Origin: Synechococcus sp. MVIR-18-1
GTDB taxonomy: Bacteria > Cyanobacteriota > Cyanobacteriia > PCC-6307 > Cyanobiaceae
Length of the DNA: 64,000 bases
Direction: 5' to 3'
Assembly: GCF_014279835.1 (NCBI RefSeq)
Contig: NZ_CP047942.1
Location: forward strand, 992,001-1,056,000
This document shows positions 43,004-54,335 of this stretch, one piece after another. Below the pieces are notes generated by a model. It saw only the letters and a program-made list of their open reading frames with translations, did no database searches and was not told where the DNA came from. Numbering within the stretch: the stretch's first letter is position 1; each line of letters opens with the position of its first letter. The translations under genes were made by a program, and so were the position numbers.

Positions 43004-44158
43004 ATGGCCGATGCCAATACCAGGCTTTATCCATCGCTTGACGCGATCGCAGGTCTGTTTCATCCGCCCGAGCAAATCAGCTCGATTGACACGCTGGGAT
43101 CTGGAAACGTGAATGACACGTTCTTGGTGTCTTTGACTGCGGATGCGGACTGTCGGGCCTTCGTGATGCAGCGTCTGAACACAAGTGTGTTCGAAAAGCC
43201 CGAGCTGGTCATGCGCAATTTGCTTGCCCTTGGTTCGCATGTACAACAACGGTTGGCGACGGATCCACCTGAATTGGCTGGACGGCGTTGGGAAATTCCA
43301 ACGGTTCTGCCAACGCGCCACAGCGAAGGCCATTGGGTTGAGCACAACGGAGAGTTTTGGCGCTCGATCTCCTATATCGGAGCTGCTACCACAAGTGATG
43401 TGATCCGTGATGCTGGGCATGCGCGCGAGCTGGGGTATGGACTGGGGATGTTCCATCACCTCATCAGTGATTTACCGACTTGCGACTTAGCAGACACCCT
43501 TGAAGGCTTTCACATCACTCCGAGCTATCTCAAGCATTACGACACTGTTTGCCGCGATCAATTCGAGAGGCTTGAGAAACGGTTATCACTCGATCCGCGG
43601 CTGAAACGTGCGCTTGATTTCGTGGAACGTCGCCGCGACTGTGTGGATGTGTTGGAAGTTGCCTGTGCTCGTGGCGAACTGCAACGCCGACCGATTCATG
43701 GAGACCCCAAAATCAACAACGTGATGCTTGATGAACAAAGTGGTCTTGCTGTGGGATTGATCGATCTCGATACGGTTAAGCCCGGTTTGGTTCACTACGA
43801 CATCGGAGATTGCCTGCGTTCTTGTTGCAATCCTCTTGGCGAAGAGACCTTGCAGGTTGAGTTGGTGACGTTCGATCTCAACCTTTGTCGGGCGATTCTT
43901 GAGGGCTATCTGACGATGGGTCGATCCTTTCTTTCCGACCAGGATTTTCGCTATCTACCAGACTGCATTCGTCTGATTCCGTTTGAGCTTGGGTTGCGCT
44001 TTTTAACCGACTACCTGGATGGCGATCGTTACTTCCGAACAGATCGGCCTTCTCATAATTTGGATCGAGCCTTGGTGCAATTTGCGCTCACTCAATCAAT
44101 CGAAGCCCAAGAGGATGACCTCCAGCACATGATTCTCGAACTTTCAGGAGCGAGCTGA
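43004..44158 (+). CDS. Aminoglycoside-phosphotransferase-fold kinase
   Basis: 384 aa from MADANTRLYPSLD; in-frame starts at 42980 and 42992 exist. GSGNVNDTFLV is the nucleotide loop, HGDPKINNVMLDE the catalytic loop and GLIDLDTVKPG the metal-binding motif of APH/choline-kinase-like enzymes; sugar kinases of the NahK type share this pattern. It likely phosphorylates a small sugar or alcohol. Directly followed by the DOMON-like gene. Confidence 0.85.
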   Translation: MADANTRLYPSLDAIAGLFHPPEQISSIDTLGSGNVNDTFLVSLTADADCRAFVMQRLNTSVFEKPELVMRNLLALGSHVQQRLATDPPELAGRRWEIPTVLPTRHSEGHWVEHNGEFWRSISYIGAATTSDVIRDAGHARELGYGLGMFHHLISDLPTCDLADTLEGFHITPSYLKHYDTVCRDQFERLEKRLSLDPRLKRALDFVERRRDCVDVLEVACARGELQRRPIHGDPKINNVMLDEQSGLAVGLIDLDTVKPGLVHYDIGDCLRSCCNPLGEETLQVELVTFDLNLCRAILEGYLTMGRSFLSDQDFRYLPDCIRLIPFELGLRFLTDYLDGDRYFRTDRPSHNLDRALVQFALTQSIEAQEDDLQHMILELSGAS

Positions 44159-44743
44159 ATGTCGCGCCATCCCGTGATGGTCCGGCAGGTTTGCCCGCTC
44201 CTTCCTCAAGACCCCCAAGAATCCCCTGATCTCCTGCTCAGTGCTGAGTTTGTCTGGCGTGAGGGGGGCATTCTTGAACTCAGCTACAACCTTCGGCCGG
44301 CTCAGCGTGATGGAGATTTGCTTGCTGTTTCGCTGCCTTCGATTCAGCCATCGTCCGTTCCAATGCAGGGTGATCGCCGCGATGAACTTTGGAAGCACAG
44401 TTGCTTTGAGGCGTTCATCGGTGTGCCTGGCTCTCAGCAGTACTGGGAATTCAACGTATCGCCCTTAGGTCACTGGAACCTTTACAGCTTTGAGCGCTAC
44501 CGACAGGGTGGCTTTGGGTTGGTTGAGGCCTTGCCACCCTCCGTAACTGTGCGACAAACGCGATGGGACTGCCGTTGTGATGTGGTCTTGGATTTACGTC
44601 CCTGGTGGCCGATTGAGGGCATGCCAGAACTCGGTTTGACGATGGTTGTGGAGGAAATCAATGGTCGTCTCAGCTACTGGGCTCTCTCCCATCCAGGAGA
44701 CGCTGCAGACTTTCATGACCGTCGCAGCTTTCTGATCTGTTGA
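44159..44743 (+). CDS. DOMON-like domain protein
   Basis: 194 aa starting at the base after the kinase stop. DELWKHSCFEAFIGVPGSQQ, YWEFNVSPLGHWNLYSFERY and LSYWALSHPGDAADFHDR match the DOMON-like beta-sandwich family found near MurB-like proteins and in cyanobacteria. It may bind sugar or haem; role unknown. No signal peptide. Confidence 0.8.
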   Translation: MSRHPVMVRQVCPLLPQDPQESPDLLLSAEFVWREGGILELSYNLRPAQRDGDLLAVSLPSIQPSSVPMQGDRRDELWKHSCFEAFIGVPGSQQYWEFNVSPLGHWNLYSFERYRQGGFGLVEALPPSVTVRQTRWDCRCDVVLDLRPWWPIEGMPELGLTMVVEEINGRLSYWALSHPGDAADFHDRRSFLIC

Positions 44744-44762
44744 TGGATTGTCCACGATTTAG

Positions 44763-45773
44763 ATGATGACTTCAGTCCGCCGCCTACTGATTTGTCTTCC
44801 GCTGCTTGTGGTCCCCCTGGCCTTGGGCTGCAGGCGCTCACCTGCACTCCAGTCCACCCCGAAACAAGAGCAGGACGCCTCTAAACAGGAGGTTCTTGAA
44901 CAGGTTGAACCAGCGGATCTTGCGCTTCCGTCGCTCCCTACAAGGTCAGATCTTCCCCGCTCTCCATCGGGAGCGCACTATCCGCTGTTTTTGGCCAACC
45001 CCGATCAGCTGGCTCAATTGTTGTCAGAGATTGAGCTTGCCATTCGCAACCCCGACGTCTCTTCAGAGGCCATTCCCTCCCTTGCTCATCAGCAGCAGGT
45101 GATCTATCGGGTGTTGTCGCATCGCTCTGCTCTCGCCGACCAGGTTCGATCGAAGCTTGATGACCGTTGGCGCTGGGTGTTTGATCAGCACATCGCAGCT
45201 CGTCGCTCGTTTCTTGCCATGCATCGTGGTCCGGCTTCATCCAGGCTTCCTGCTTGGCGTATCCAGACCCCGGCTCCTCCCGATCAATTGCTCAAGGCTT
45301 ATCGAAGTGCTTCAGCAGCTACAGGGATTGATTGGGAGGTGTTGGCTGCTGTGAATTTGGTCGAAACGGGAATGGGTCGCATTGATGGCATTTCCGTCGC
45401 CAATGCGCAAGGGCCGATGCAATTCCTACCCACGACCTGGACGGAGCCTGGGATTGGCCGTGGTGGTGACATTCGCGATCCTTGGGATGCCATCCATGCG
45501 GCTGCGCGTTATTTGGTTCGTCGTGGAGGCCTTCAGGACATCCGAAAAGGACTCTGGGGGTACAACAACAGCGATGACTACGGCAAGGCTGTGGTTCATT
45601 ACGCCGACCTGTTGAAACGGGATCCTCTCGCCTATCGCGGCTTGTATCACTGGCAAATTCACTACGCCTCTTCGGCCGGTGATCTCTGGCTTCATGAGGG
45701 CTACAACCAGCCACAGCCCACCGATGTCTTGCAGTATTTGCGTCAGAACCCGCACAGCCGTCCTGCAGGTTGA
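44763..45773 (+). CDS. Lytic transglycosylase lipoprotein (SLT domain)
   Basis: 336 aa. Lipoprotein signal LLVVPLALGC (Cys23). The SLT fold is at about 180-300: IDWEVLAAVNLVETGMGR with the catalytic Glu, ANAQGPMQFLPTTW and GYNNSDDYGKAVVHYADLL. It cleaves peptidoglycan in the periplasm. It starts 19 bases after the DOMON-like gene and may be in the same transcript. Confidence 0.9.
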   Translation: MMTSVRRLLICLPLLVVPLALGCRRSPALQSTPKQEQDASKQEVLEQVEPADLALPSLPTRSDLPRSPSGAHYPLFLANPDQLAQLLSEIELAIRNPDVSSEAIPSLAHQQQVIYRVLSHRSALADQVRSKLDDRWRWVFDQHIAARRSFLAMHRGPASSRLPAWRIQTPAPPDQLLKAYRSASAATGIDWEVLAAVNLVETGMGRIDGISVANAQGPMQFLPTTWTEPGIGRGGDIRDPWDAIHAAARYLVRRGGLQDIRKGLWGYNNSDDYGKAVVHYADLLKRDPLAYRGLYHWQIHYASSAGDLWLHEGYNQPQPTDVLQYLRQNPHSRPAG

Positions 45774-45837
45774 GGTCTAGAGACTGGCGTGATCGCCTTT
45801 GACCTCTACGATTCCGATCAGATGAAGGCTGAGCTCT

Positions 45838-46542
45838 TTGGCTAAGGAATTGACGCATCGGGCCGATGAGCTCAAGACCCTTGGCTGGTCCACGGATGAA
45901 GTGGCCCGATACGCCGAGCTTTGGGACTATCGCCAGCGTTGGGGAGCAATGAACCTCGAACGCGAGGATCGTTTGTTCCTGCGTAAGGCTGAAGCCGCAC
46001 TTCCCGCGATTGTTTCGGGCAAGGCTGCAGCGAAAAAGGCGATCAACGAAAAGTCGTATTACCGCTGGATCTGTTTTCACTTGGAGGCGATGGATGCGGC
46101 TGAGGCCGGGTACGCCTTGCCCCAAGGGTCCCGTGGCGCATGGCCGATCTTGCTGGAGGAGGAAAGACGTTTGCTCGATTACTACCAGCCAGTTCTTGGT
46201 CTTCCCGACACCATCAAAGCCAAAGCTTTTGATGCGATCCGCGAAGAATTCGCGGCACAGGCTGGCCCACTTGCGGCTGCAGATGGTCAGACGAAGAATT
46301 ACGACTTCATGTCTGCACTAAAAGAACTCAAGGCCCAAGAGAACAGCAAGTGGCGTCATCTGCGCGAGCAAGAGGGTGACCAGCCCTATCCAGTGCTCAG
46401 TGCTGAAGCGGCAGGCTCTTTCCGATCGGAAGTGCGCAGTCGTTTTGGCCCCCTGATGCGTGAGACGCTTCCATCCCTTGCGGAGACTGAAAAACCGGCA
46501 CCTGACGACAATTGGAGCGCCTCAACGGAAGTTGCGAGCTAG
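45838..46542 (+). CDS. Conserved hypothetical protein, 234 aa
   Basis: TTG start at 45838 (AKELTHRADELKTLGWSTDE). Soluble helical protein with VARYAELWDYRQRWGAMNLE, EDRLFLRKAEAALPAI and YYRWICFHLEAMDAAEAG. I do not recognise a family. It precedes metY by 24 bases on the same strand. Confidence 0.75.
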   Translation: MAKELTHRADELKTLGWSTDEVARYAELWDYRQRWGAMNLEREDRLFLRKAEAALPAIVSGKAAAKKAINEKSYYRWICFHLEAMDAAEAGYALPQGSRGAWPILLEEERRLLDYYQPVLGLPDTIKAKAFDAIREEFAAQAGPLAAADGQTKNYDFMSALKELKAQENSKWRHLREQEGDQPYPVLSAEAAGSFRSEVRSRFGPLMRETLPSLAETEKPAPDDNWSASTEVAS

Positions 46543-47889
<1,347 letters not shown>

Positions 47890-48061
47890 GTAGGGGAGAG
47901 GCGGTTGGTCACTTGGAGCCCAAGGCCAAGGTGATCCACCGCCGTGGGGTCACTGGCATAAGCCTTGGCTACGTTGAACAGACAACACCTTGCATAGAAA
48001 AAGTCGCTCGTCATTGCAAACATGATGAATAAAACTCACTCAGTGGAAGGGATCTGAGCTG

Positions 48062-48955
48062 ATGGCACTGATACTTCCTAGGAATTATCACAAGATCACC
48101 GCTGTTGAACGGAACCGGATCTCTTGGATTGAACCCGAGCAAGCCGAGCGTCAAGACATTCGACCTCTGCGCATTGGCATTCTCAACATCATGCCCTTAG
48201 GGAAGCAGTACGAATTCAACCTGCTGCATCCTCTGGGTCTCTCGGTTCTTCAAATTGAACCGATCTGGATTCGCCTCCAATCGCATGCGTACCGAAGCTG
48301 GGATCAAGGCCATCTCAACCAGCACTATGTGAGCTGGGAAGAAGCTCAGTCACAGCGTCCATTGGATGGATTAATCATCACCGGTGCTCCAGTGGAGCAC
48401 TTGGCATTTGAGGACGTCACCTATTGGCCCGAATTGGTTGAGCTGATCAACGAGGCGCGTCACTCTTGTGCCAGCACACTCGGCCTCTGTTGGGCTGGGT
48501 TTGCTCTGGCTTATCTCGCAGGAGTGAATAAGGTCACGTTCGATCGGAAATTGTTTGGGGTGTTTCCGATGCGAAGTCTTGTTCCTGGTCATCCCCTGAT
48601 GGGAACCCAGGATGATCAATTTCTCTGTCCTCAAAGCCGTCATGCGGGATTACCGGACGCGGCGATGGAATCGGCGCAACGCCAGGGTCGATTGAGGCTT
48701 CTCGCCCATGGAGAGAAGGTGGGGTACACCATTTTTGAGACGCCAGATCAGCGTCAGCTCATGCATCTTGGCCATCCCGAATACAACGTTGGCAGGCTGC
48801 AGGCGGAAATGGAGCGCGATCTCGCTCGTGGCGATGTTCCGCCGCCGGAAAATTTTGACTCTGACCACCCGAGAACGCTGTGGCGTTCCCATCGTAATTT
48901 GCTATTTCAGCAGTGGTTATGGTTCTGCTATCACCGCGTCAGCCTTCAGTCCTGA
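48062..48955 (+). CDS. metA: Homoserine O-acyltransferase MetA
   Basis: 297 aa. RPLRIGILNIMPLGKQYEFN, GLIITGAPVEHLAFEDVTYW, the nucleophile Cys in LGLCWAGFALAYL and the His/Glu in LMHLGHPEYN are diagnostic of MetA. It activates homoserine with succinyl- or acetyl-CoA; which one cannot be decided from sequence here. The product feeds MetY encoded just upstream. Confidence 0.94.
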   Translation: MALILPRNYHKITAVERNRISWIEPEQAERQDIRPLRIGILNIMPLGKQYEFNLLHPLGLSVLQIEPIWIRLQSHAYRSWDQGHLNQHYVSWEEAQSQRPLDGLIITGAPVEHLAFEDVTYWPELVELINEARHSCASTLGLCWAGFALAYLAGVNKVTFDRKLFGVFPMRSLVPGHPLMGTQDDQFLCPQSRHAGLPDAAMESAQRQGRLRLLAHGEKVGYTIFETPDQRQLMHLGHPEYNVGRLQAEMERDLARGDVPPPENFDSDHPRTLWRSHRNLLFQQWLWFCYHRVSLQS

Positions 48956-49263
48956 ACAGGACAAGCAGCTTTTTGCGTTGTTGTTTCAATGGGCCTTGTT
49001 TCGATCGGCCGCTGAGCAGCATCGCGATTGAGTTCCCGCTCCAAGGCGGCAATGCGTCTCTCTCTAAGGCAGTGCCGACAGCCTCCTGTGGTTTGGAGAT
49101 GCTTCTCAGGCGTGATGTTGATCAGTTGGACCGGATGGTGGTTGCAGCGAATGTTGACCGGGCTCTTGTAGCTGCGGTATTTGATCTCTGAATAATCGAA
49201 ATGATCACCGAAACGCTCACGCGCTCGTTTGAGAAATTCCGATTCCGTGATACGAGCTGCCAT
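48946..49263 (-). CDS. Zn-ribbon-like protein of the DUF723 type
   Basis: 105 aa. The pattern FLKRARERFGDHFDYSEIKYRS, then VNIRCNHH, ITPEKHLQTTGGCRHCLRER, resembles the DUF723 and related Zn-binding, endonuclease-associated domains. The Cys/His set (CNHH...CRHC) can hold zinc. It overlaps metA tail to tail by 10 bases, and its start overlaps the first possible start of the AlkB-like gene. Confidence 0.65.
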   Translation of the reverse strand: MAARITESEFLKRARERFGDHFDYSEIKYRSYKSPVNIRCNHHPVQLINITPEKHLQTTGGCRHCLRERRIAALERELNRDAAQRPIETRPIETTTQKAACPVQD

Positions 49264-49348
49264 GAGAAGAATGTATGGGGTGTTGCCTCGAAGTCTTCGT
49301 CTCTGTTATGGCTCTTTACTGGTTTGTTTCAGACAAGACCCACGATCG

Positions 49349-49936
49349 ATGAGTTGGAACCATCGCGTTGGCTGGCTTGAACCGCAGGCTTCGGCTTACT
49401 GGTTTGATCGGTGTCAGAAACAGATTGTCTGGGAGCAGCCCCAAGTTCGGGTGTACGGAAAAGTCCACCGTGTGCCGAGATTGTCAGCTTTTCTCGCAGA
49501 GGCTTCGGTGTCTTATCGCTACAGCGGTGTGATTCATCGCGGCCAGGGCTGGCCCGATTGGTTTATGCCCTTGCTTGAGCAGGTGAATCAAAGTTGTTCT
49601 GCTCAATTCAATGGTTGCTTGTTCAATTTCTATCGGGATGGAGACGACCGCATGGGGTGGCATGCCGATGACGAACCGGAGATTGATGCCAGATGTCCAA
49701 TCGCATCGCTTTCTTTTGGTGCCACTAGGGCGTTGCAGTTTCGTCATCGCCAGAGCCAGAGCCGAGAGCAATTAGCCCTTGCGGATGGAGATTTGCTGGT
49801 GATGGAACCTGATTGCCAACGGTTATGGATGCACGCCCTTCCGGTTCGCAAGAGGGTACGCACGCCAAGGTTGAACCTCACGTTCCGAGTCTTTCTTCCA
49901 ATGTCTTCAGCAGCACAGCCCAAATTGGCACCGTGA
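49349..49936 (+). CDS. AlkB-like 2-oxoglutarate/Fe(II) dioxygenase
   Basis: 195 aa from MSWNHRVGWLEP; in-frame ATGs at 49229, 49262 and 49271 lie upstream. FNGCLFNFYRDGDDRMGWHADDEPEI contains the HxD iron ligands; the second His is in LWMHALPVRK, followed by Arg residues that bind 2-oxoglutarate (RTPRLNLTFR). SLSFGATRALQFRH also fits. It repairs alkylated bases by oxidative demethylation. It overlaps the convergent transporter gene. Confidence 0.9.
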   Translation: MSWNHRVGWLEPQASAYWFDRCQKQIVWEQPQVRVYGKVHRVPRLSAFLAEASVSYRYSGVIHRGQGWPDWFMPLLEQVNQSCSAQFNGCLFNFYRDGDDRMGWHADDEPEIDARCPIASLSFGATRALQFRHRQSQSREQLALADGDLLVMEPDCQRLWMHALPVRKRVRTPRLNLTFRVFLPMSSAAQPKLAP

Positions 49937-50726
49937 TTAGCGCCATGAGGGTGCTGCGCCAAATCAGCTGTGCTGCTGCAGTGCTGTCTGCCTGCTCTGT
50001 TTCTGCCATTAAGAGCACGGAAATAGCAGTGGGGGCGGCAGCTTGTAGGACCAAGGCCTGACGCGCGAAAGCGCTGATGGGAAGGATCAGGCTGAGTCCC
50101 AAGACGAATGCAGGAAACAGCAAAAGTTTGCAGCCCAGAGCAGCATTCAAGGTTTTGAGCTGAGCGCTTTGTGTTGCTTCTGTCTGCGATGGAGTTGATC
50201 TCGAATCTGAAAGGCCTGCAAGTCGCATGCCCACAACGATTAAGGCCAGCACGATCACAACCCTTGACGGCATCCACAGTGCGGCTGTGATGGTTGCTTG
50301 CCATGGTGTTGCCATCACAAGCAAGGCGCCCAGGAGTCCTCGTGAGGCAGGACTGGAACTGAGGTGGTTGATCAACACACGCCAACGCTGCGGATGAGCC
50401 GCCTGCTGTGATCCTGCAAGCCAGATCGGTCCGAGCCCCCAGGCCAGGAGCGTTGCGCCGAAGTCGTAGCCGATGCTGATCGATAGGGCTTCCGGGGGGA
50501 GTAAGGCCAGCGCGACCGGAATCCCGAAATAGGCTGTATTGCCAACGCAACAGCCCAGTTGAAGTGTGGGCGAGAGCAGCTGATCACCAGCTCGACGCCA
50601 ACGTCTGAGCATCATCAGCATGGCCATGATGACAACCGCCGCTATGGCGGCTGTGCTGAGCAGGGAGCTGTTCAATCCACCCTTCAACAGCAAGCCCATC
50701 AGGCTGATGGGAACGCCATAGCGCAC
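49878..50726 (-). CDS. Auxin efflux carrier (AEC) family permease
   Basis: 282 aa from the only canonical start, GTG 50726 (RYGVPISLMGLLLKGG). Hydrophobic throughout, about nine membrane segments, with LGCCVGNTAYFGIPVALALL and PTAISVLLMAETEQAD typical of AEC transporters. The frame stays open upstream to about 50869 and encodes LVELIPGLLGGYLLGRFKPG, which belongs to the first AEC helix, but has no ATG, GTG or TTG. The real start is therefore probably a rare codon upstream, or the gene is damaged. Confidence 0.85.
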   Translation of the reverse strand: MRYGVPISLMGLLLKGGLNSSLLSTAAIAAVVIMAMLMMLRRWRRAGDQLLSPTLQLGCCVGNTAYFGIPVALALLPPEALSISIGYDFGATLLAWGLGPIWLAGSQQAAHPQRWRVLINHLSSSPASRGLLGALLVMATPWQATITAALWMPSRVVIVLALIVVGMRLAGLSDSRSTPSQTEATQSAQLKTLNAALGCKLLLFPAFVLGLSLILPISAFARQALVLQAAAPTAISVLLMAETEQADSTAAAQLIWRSTLMALITVPIWAVLLKTLEERLGT

Positions 50727-50873
50727 TAGTGGGGTTGCTAATGGCTTGACCCACCCTGGTTTGAAGCGTCCAAGTAAATATCCACCAAGTAGGCCTGGAA
50801 TGAGTTCAACCAGGAGGCGAAGAATCGCGATGTCTGCCAGATCTCGGTAGAGAATAGGAATATTCGCGATGAT

Positions 50874-51125
50874 GTGCCAAAGTCACAGCTGTCCCATGAC
50901 AGGTGCTCAGTGGCTGTTTCGGCTCCTTTCTGTTCCATCCCCCAGAGAGTGGAACGGCTCAGTGAAGCCCTGCAAGCTCAACGTGAGCGTCTGCAGGAGC
51001 GGTTGGCTGAGCAAATTCATAGCCTCCCCGTTGGCAATGAAAGCTGGCTGCAAACCGAAAGAGAGCTCGTCGCTGCTGAGCGAGCCCTGCACCAGTTGGA
51101 TGGCCGTTGTCAATTAGTCATTTGA
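50874..51125 (+). CDS. Small coiled-coil hypothetical protein, 83 aa
   Basis: GTG start at 50874. Helical C-terminal half: [20 protein letters not shown] and [15 protein letters not shown]. Cytoplasmic, function unknown. It overlaps the 3' end of the ABC ATPase gene on the other strand. Confidence 0.55.
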   Translation: MPKSQLSHDRCSVAVSAPFCSIPQRVERLSEALQAQRERLQERLAEQIHSLPVGNESWLQTERELVAAERALHQLDGRCQLVI

Positions 51126-51853
51126 TTGAGGAAGCGCCTGCTGCGGTCTTCTTTGGCATGGCTGAAAAACGTCTTTGAGTCTGAAAGTTCAACTACTTTT
51201 CCTGCATCCATAAACAGCACCCTGTCAGCGACTTCACGGGCAAATCCCAGCTCGTGTGTGACGACCACCATGGTCATTCCCGCTGAGGCCAGCGTGCGCA
51301 TGGCATCAAGCACTTCCTTGACGCGTTCTGGATCGAGAGCACTTGTTGGCTCATCGAACAACATCACCTCTGGATCCATCGCTAAGGCTCTGGCGATCGC
51401 TACGCGTTGTTGCTGCCCTCCGCTGAGCTGGGCAGGGCGTTTCATGGCCTGATCAGCAATCCCCATTTGGCTTAATAGCGACATCGCCCTGAGCTCCGCC
51501 TCTTTTTTCTGCATTTTTTTGACGCGGATTGGTGCCAGCGTGATGTTGTCGAGGATGGAGAGGTGGGGAAACAAATTGAACTGTTGAAAGACCATTCCAA
51601 CCCTGCGCCGGATTCGTTTGATCTGTCGTTCGTCTTGGTTGGAATCCAGCTGAATCCCGACAATTTCCAACTGACCTTCATCAATGCTTTCCAAGCCATT
51701 AAAGGTGCGGATCAAGGTGCTTTTTCCTGAACCAGAGGGCCCCATGACCACAAGAACTTCACCAAGGTTGACGCTGAGATTCACCTCATCAAGAGCGCGA
51801 TGATCGTCGGAGTAAGACTTACTTATGGATTGCGCGTGAATGGCGATGGACAT
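51110..51853 (-). CDS. Polar amino-acid ABC transporter, ATP-binding protein
   Basis: 247 aa from [16 protein letters not shown]; the frame is open to 51913. Walker [15 protein letters not shown]-loop [11 protein letters not shown], signature [16 protein letters not shown], Walker [14 protein letters not shown] and the His switch VVTHELGFA, all as in GlnQ/AapP-type ATPases. It is the last gene of the importer operon reading down from 55384. Confidence 0.93.
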   Translation of the reverse strand: MSIAIHAQSISKSYSDDHRALDEVNLSVNLGEVLVVMGPSGSGKSTLIRTFNGLESIDEGQLEIVGIQLDSNQDERQIKRIRRRVGMVFQQFNLFPHLSILDNITLAPIRVKKMQKKEAELRAMSLLSQMGIADQAMKRPAQLSGGQQQRVAIARALAMDPEVMLFDEPTSALDPERVKEVLDAMRTLASAGMTMVVVTHELGFAREVADRVLFMDAGKVVELSDSKTFFSHAKEDRSRRFLNQMTN

Positions 51854-51878
51854 AGATGTTGTGGAGGTACGAGCGGTC

Positions 51879-52907
51879 TTAGGAGCTAGTGGATAAGTAA
51901 CCTTGACGTTCAATGCGCTTTGCTAAGAGGGCCATCCCTGAACAGAGCAACCAATACACACCGGCGAGCCATACATAAACCTCAAGATGACGGCCGATGT
52001 ATTCAGGATTTGCGAGCAAGCTTCTGCTAATTCCCAACAGTTCTATCAAGCCGAGAATGGCCATCAAGCTGGTGTTTTGCAGCAATCCGATCGCTTGGTT
52101 GGTTAGTGCTGGAACAGCAATTCTCATTGCCTGGGGAAGAATGATCAGTCTCATTGTGAGAGACGCATTGAGTCCGAGGGCCGCGGCCGCTTCCGCTTGT
52201 GTGGGTGGGATGGATTGCAGTCCACCACGCACATCCTCTGCTACGTATGCCGCTGCAAATAGAGCAAAAGCCATCACAGCTCTGAATACTCTGTTGATTT
52301 CCATCTCTACCGGGAGGAAGAGCGGTAGGAGCAATTGCCCGAAGAACAGCACCGCAATGAGGGGGACTGCACGCATGAGGTCGATGTAAACGCGGCAAAG
52401 CATCGCGACCAAACCCAAATTGGATGTTCTGCCGATCGCAAGGCCTATCCCCATGGGCAGGGCTAAGAATCCACTCGCTGTGGTCAGCAGCAAGGTGAGG
52501 GTCAGGCCCCCCCAGGCGCGAGTCGGCACGGCTTGGAGGTTGGCGGATCCAGCAAGCAGAACCACTCCTGCGGGCACCATCAAGATCCATGCCCAGGGAA
52601 GCAAAGGTTGGAGGCGTTTCAGTGGTTGTGGCAAGTGATCACTGGCCAAGGTGGTGATCGTTAGCACCAGGAGAGCGGCCATCCAAACCAAAGGCCTCCA
52701 GCGTTGATCAGCGGGATAGCTGCCAAAGGCATAAAGCGGGAGGTTGTGGGTGACGACTCGCCAATCAGCTCCGGTGATCAGCCAGGATCCTGTTGACCAG
52801 ACAGCCCAAAGAATCAAGCCGAGGATGAAAACACTGAAGGCAGCCTCAATTGGTTTGTGCTGCCAACGCCGGTAGTGCTGTTGCCGAGGTTTGAATTGGC
52901 TCGCCAT
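51879..52907 (-). CDS. Amino-acid ABC transporter permease, AapM/NatH type
   Basis: 342 aa from [12 protein letters not shown]; the start overlaps the stop of the HdeD-like gene in TAATG. Several membrane segments; the EAA loop [20 protein letters not shown] and [20 protein letters not shown] are typical of the longer permease of general L-amino-acid importers. Confidence 0.9.
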   Translation of the reverse strand: MASQFKPRQQHYRRWQHKPIEAAFSVFILGLILWAVWSTGSWLITGADWRVVTHNLPLYAFGSYPADQRWRPLVWMAALLVLTITTLASDHLPQPLKRLQPLLPWAWILMVPAGVVLLAGSANLQAVPTRAWGGLTLTLLLTTASGFLALPMGIGLAIGRTSNLGLVAMLCRVYIDLMRAVPLIAVLFFGQLLLPLFLPVEMEINRVFRAVMAFALFAAAYVAEDVRGGLQSIPPTQAEAAAALGLNASLTMRLIILPQAMRIAVPALTNQAIGLLQNTSLMAILGLIELLGISRSLLANPEYIGRHLEVYVWLAGVYWLLCSGMALLAKRIERQGYLSTSS

Positions 52908-53410
52908 TAGCTGGCGGCAGGGGGAGCATCCGTGGGCTTGAGCAAGTTCAAGGCGGAGAGGAAAAGAGACACGCCAAAGATGGTCCCTAAAGCCCAAAGG
53001 CTGTCAGAGGGCCATTCGATCACTAACAGCAATCCGAGGACGGCAGTCACGATTCCGTCCACCACGACAAGACCACGCGCTGATGCATTGGAACTAGCTC
53101 CTGTTGCTAATTCCATTAACCCTTCAACGAGCAAGAGCACACCGGCAAACAGCGTGAGGCTGATTTCGCTGTCGATCGGGTCGATCAGAATGAAGACCGC
53201 ACCACCGATATAAAGCAGCCCTGACAAGCCCTTAAAGAGTTTGCCTTGATTGTTTGGAATATCTCCAATCCGAAGCAGTTGATTGAGCCCTGCAACGAAC
53301 ACAATCCCGCCTAAGCCAATGGTGAGAAGGGTTGCTGATGCAAAGGGCAGCAAAATCGCTGCAATAGACGCCACAATTAAAAAGACCGCGGCGATACGAC
53401 GAGTATTCAT
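52907..53410 (-). CDS. HdeD-like membrane protein
   Basis: 167 aa. Six hydrophobic segments in pairs, with GLSGLLYIGGAVFILIDPID, SLTLFAGVLLLVEGLMELAT and LWALGTIFGVSLFLSALNLL, as in HdeD (DUF308) proteins. It sits between the two permease genes of the amino-acid importer and is coupled to the downstream permease by TAATG. Confidence 0.85.
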   Translation of the reverse strand: MNTRRIAAVFLIVASIAAILLPFASATLLTIGLGGIVFVAGLNQLLRIGDIPNNQGKLFKGLSGLLYIGGAVFILIDPIDSEISLTLFAGVLLLVEGLMELATGASSNASARGLVVVDGIVTAVLGLLLVIEWPSDSLWALGTIFGVSLFLSALNLLKPTDAPPAAS

Positions 53411-53435
53411 GAAAGCGAACTGTGACGTCTTCAGT

Positions 53436-54335
53436 TTAATGATTGTGCTGGCTTCTTAAAACAGCTCGGTTCAACAGCTGCATCCCACCATTAATGAGCA
53501 AGTTCAAGAGTAGAAAACTCAGCAAAAGCAGCAAAAATCCTTCCATCGCTCGTCCCGTTTGGGTGATGGTTGTGTCACTCACCGAGTAGAGATCGGCGTA
53601 GCCAACGGCAATGGCCAGGGTGCTGTTTTTTGCCAGGTTCAAATATTGACTACTGAGTGCTGGCAAGATTGCAGGAAGAGCCTGGGGCAGGACGATTCGG
53701 CGTAGGCCGAGGCCTTCTGTCATGCCAAGACTTCGGAAGGCTTCCCACTGGCCGCGGGGGACTGAATCGAGGCCACCGCGAACCACTTCTGCAATGGAGG
53801 CTCCTGTAAACACGCTGAGCCCGAGGAGGACAGCTGCAAACTCCACACTGAGCGTGACTCCCAGCAAGCTGATGCCTTGATTGGAGAGGTGGATCAAAGC
53901 TCCCAGTGGTGAAAATGGCTCTGAAGGAAGTCCCAGGAAGGCAACGAAATACCAAAACAGAAGCTGCAATAGAAGAGGGATCTGACGAATGAATCCCACG
54001 TACAAAGCTGCTAACTGCCGCAATAACGGATTCAGGCTCCGGCGAGCAGCACCGGTGGTCACGCCCAGCAGAGTTGCCAGCACAATCCCTGCAACGATCA
54101 CGCGCAAGCTGTTCAGCCATCCCATCAGCAGGGCCCAGGCTGTGCTGTCTGAAGATTGATAAGGAAGGGGGTGCTCACTGAGCGCGAAACCTGCCGGTCT
54201 CCAAAGCCAATCAAAACTGAGGCCTAGGCCTGTTCGAATCAGATTAACGGCGAGATTATTGATCAGAATCCCCATCACCGTGAGGAGCCCAACCACAATG
54301 ATGACCTGCCACCACCAGCGTTTTGAACGATTCAT
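53436..54335 (-). CDS. Amino-acid ABC transporter permease, AapQ/NatG type
   Basis: 299 aa. Membrane segments plus VGFIRQIPLLLQLLFWYF and the EAA loop AFRSLGMTEGLGLRRIVLPQ, typical of the first permease of general L-amino-acid importers. Its start overlaps the stop of the binding-protein gene by four bases. Confidence 0.92.
   Translation of the reverse strand: MNRSKRWWWQVIIVVGLLTVMGILINNLAVNLIRTGLGLSFDWLWRPAGFALSEHPLPYQSSDSTAWALLMGWLNSLRVIVAGIVLATLLGVTTGAARRSLNPLLRQLAALYVGFIRQIPLLLQLLFWYFVAFLGLPSEPFSPLGALIHLSNQGISLLGVTLSVEFAAVLLGLSVFTGASIAEVVRGGLDSVPRGQWEAFRSLGMTEGLGLRRIVLPQALPAILPALSSQYLNLAKNSTLAIAVGYADLYSVSDTTITQTGRAMEGFLLLLLSFLLLNLLINGGMQLLNRAVLRSQHNH

Noticed and set aside
41689-43017. 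Longer start of the SbcD-like gene
   Set aside because: The extra 45 residues are not part of the fold and overlap the start of the divergent kinase gene; GTG 42882 gives the usual N terminus.
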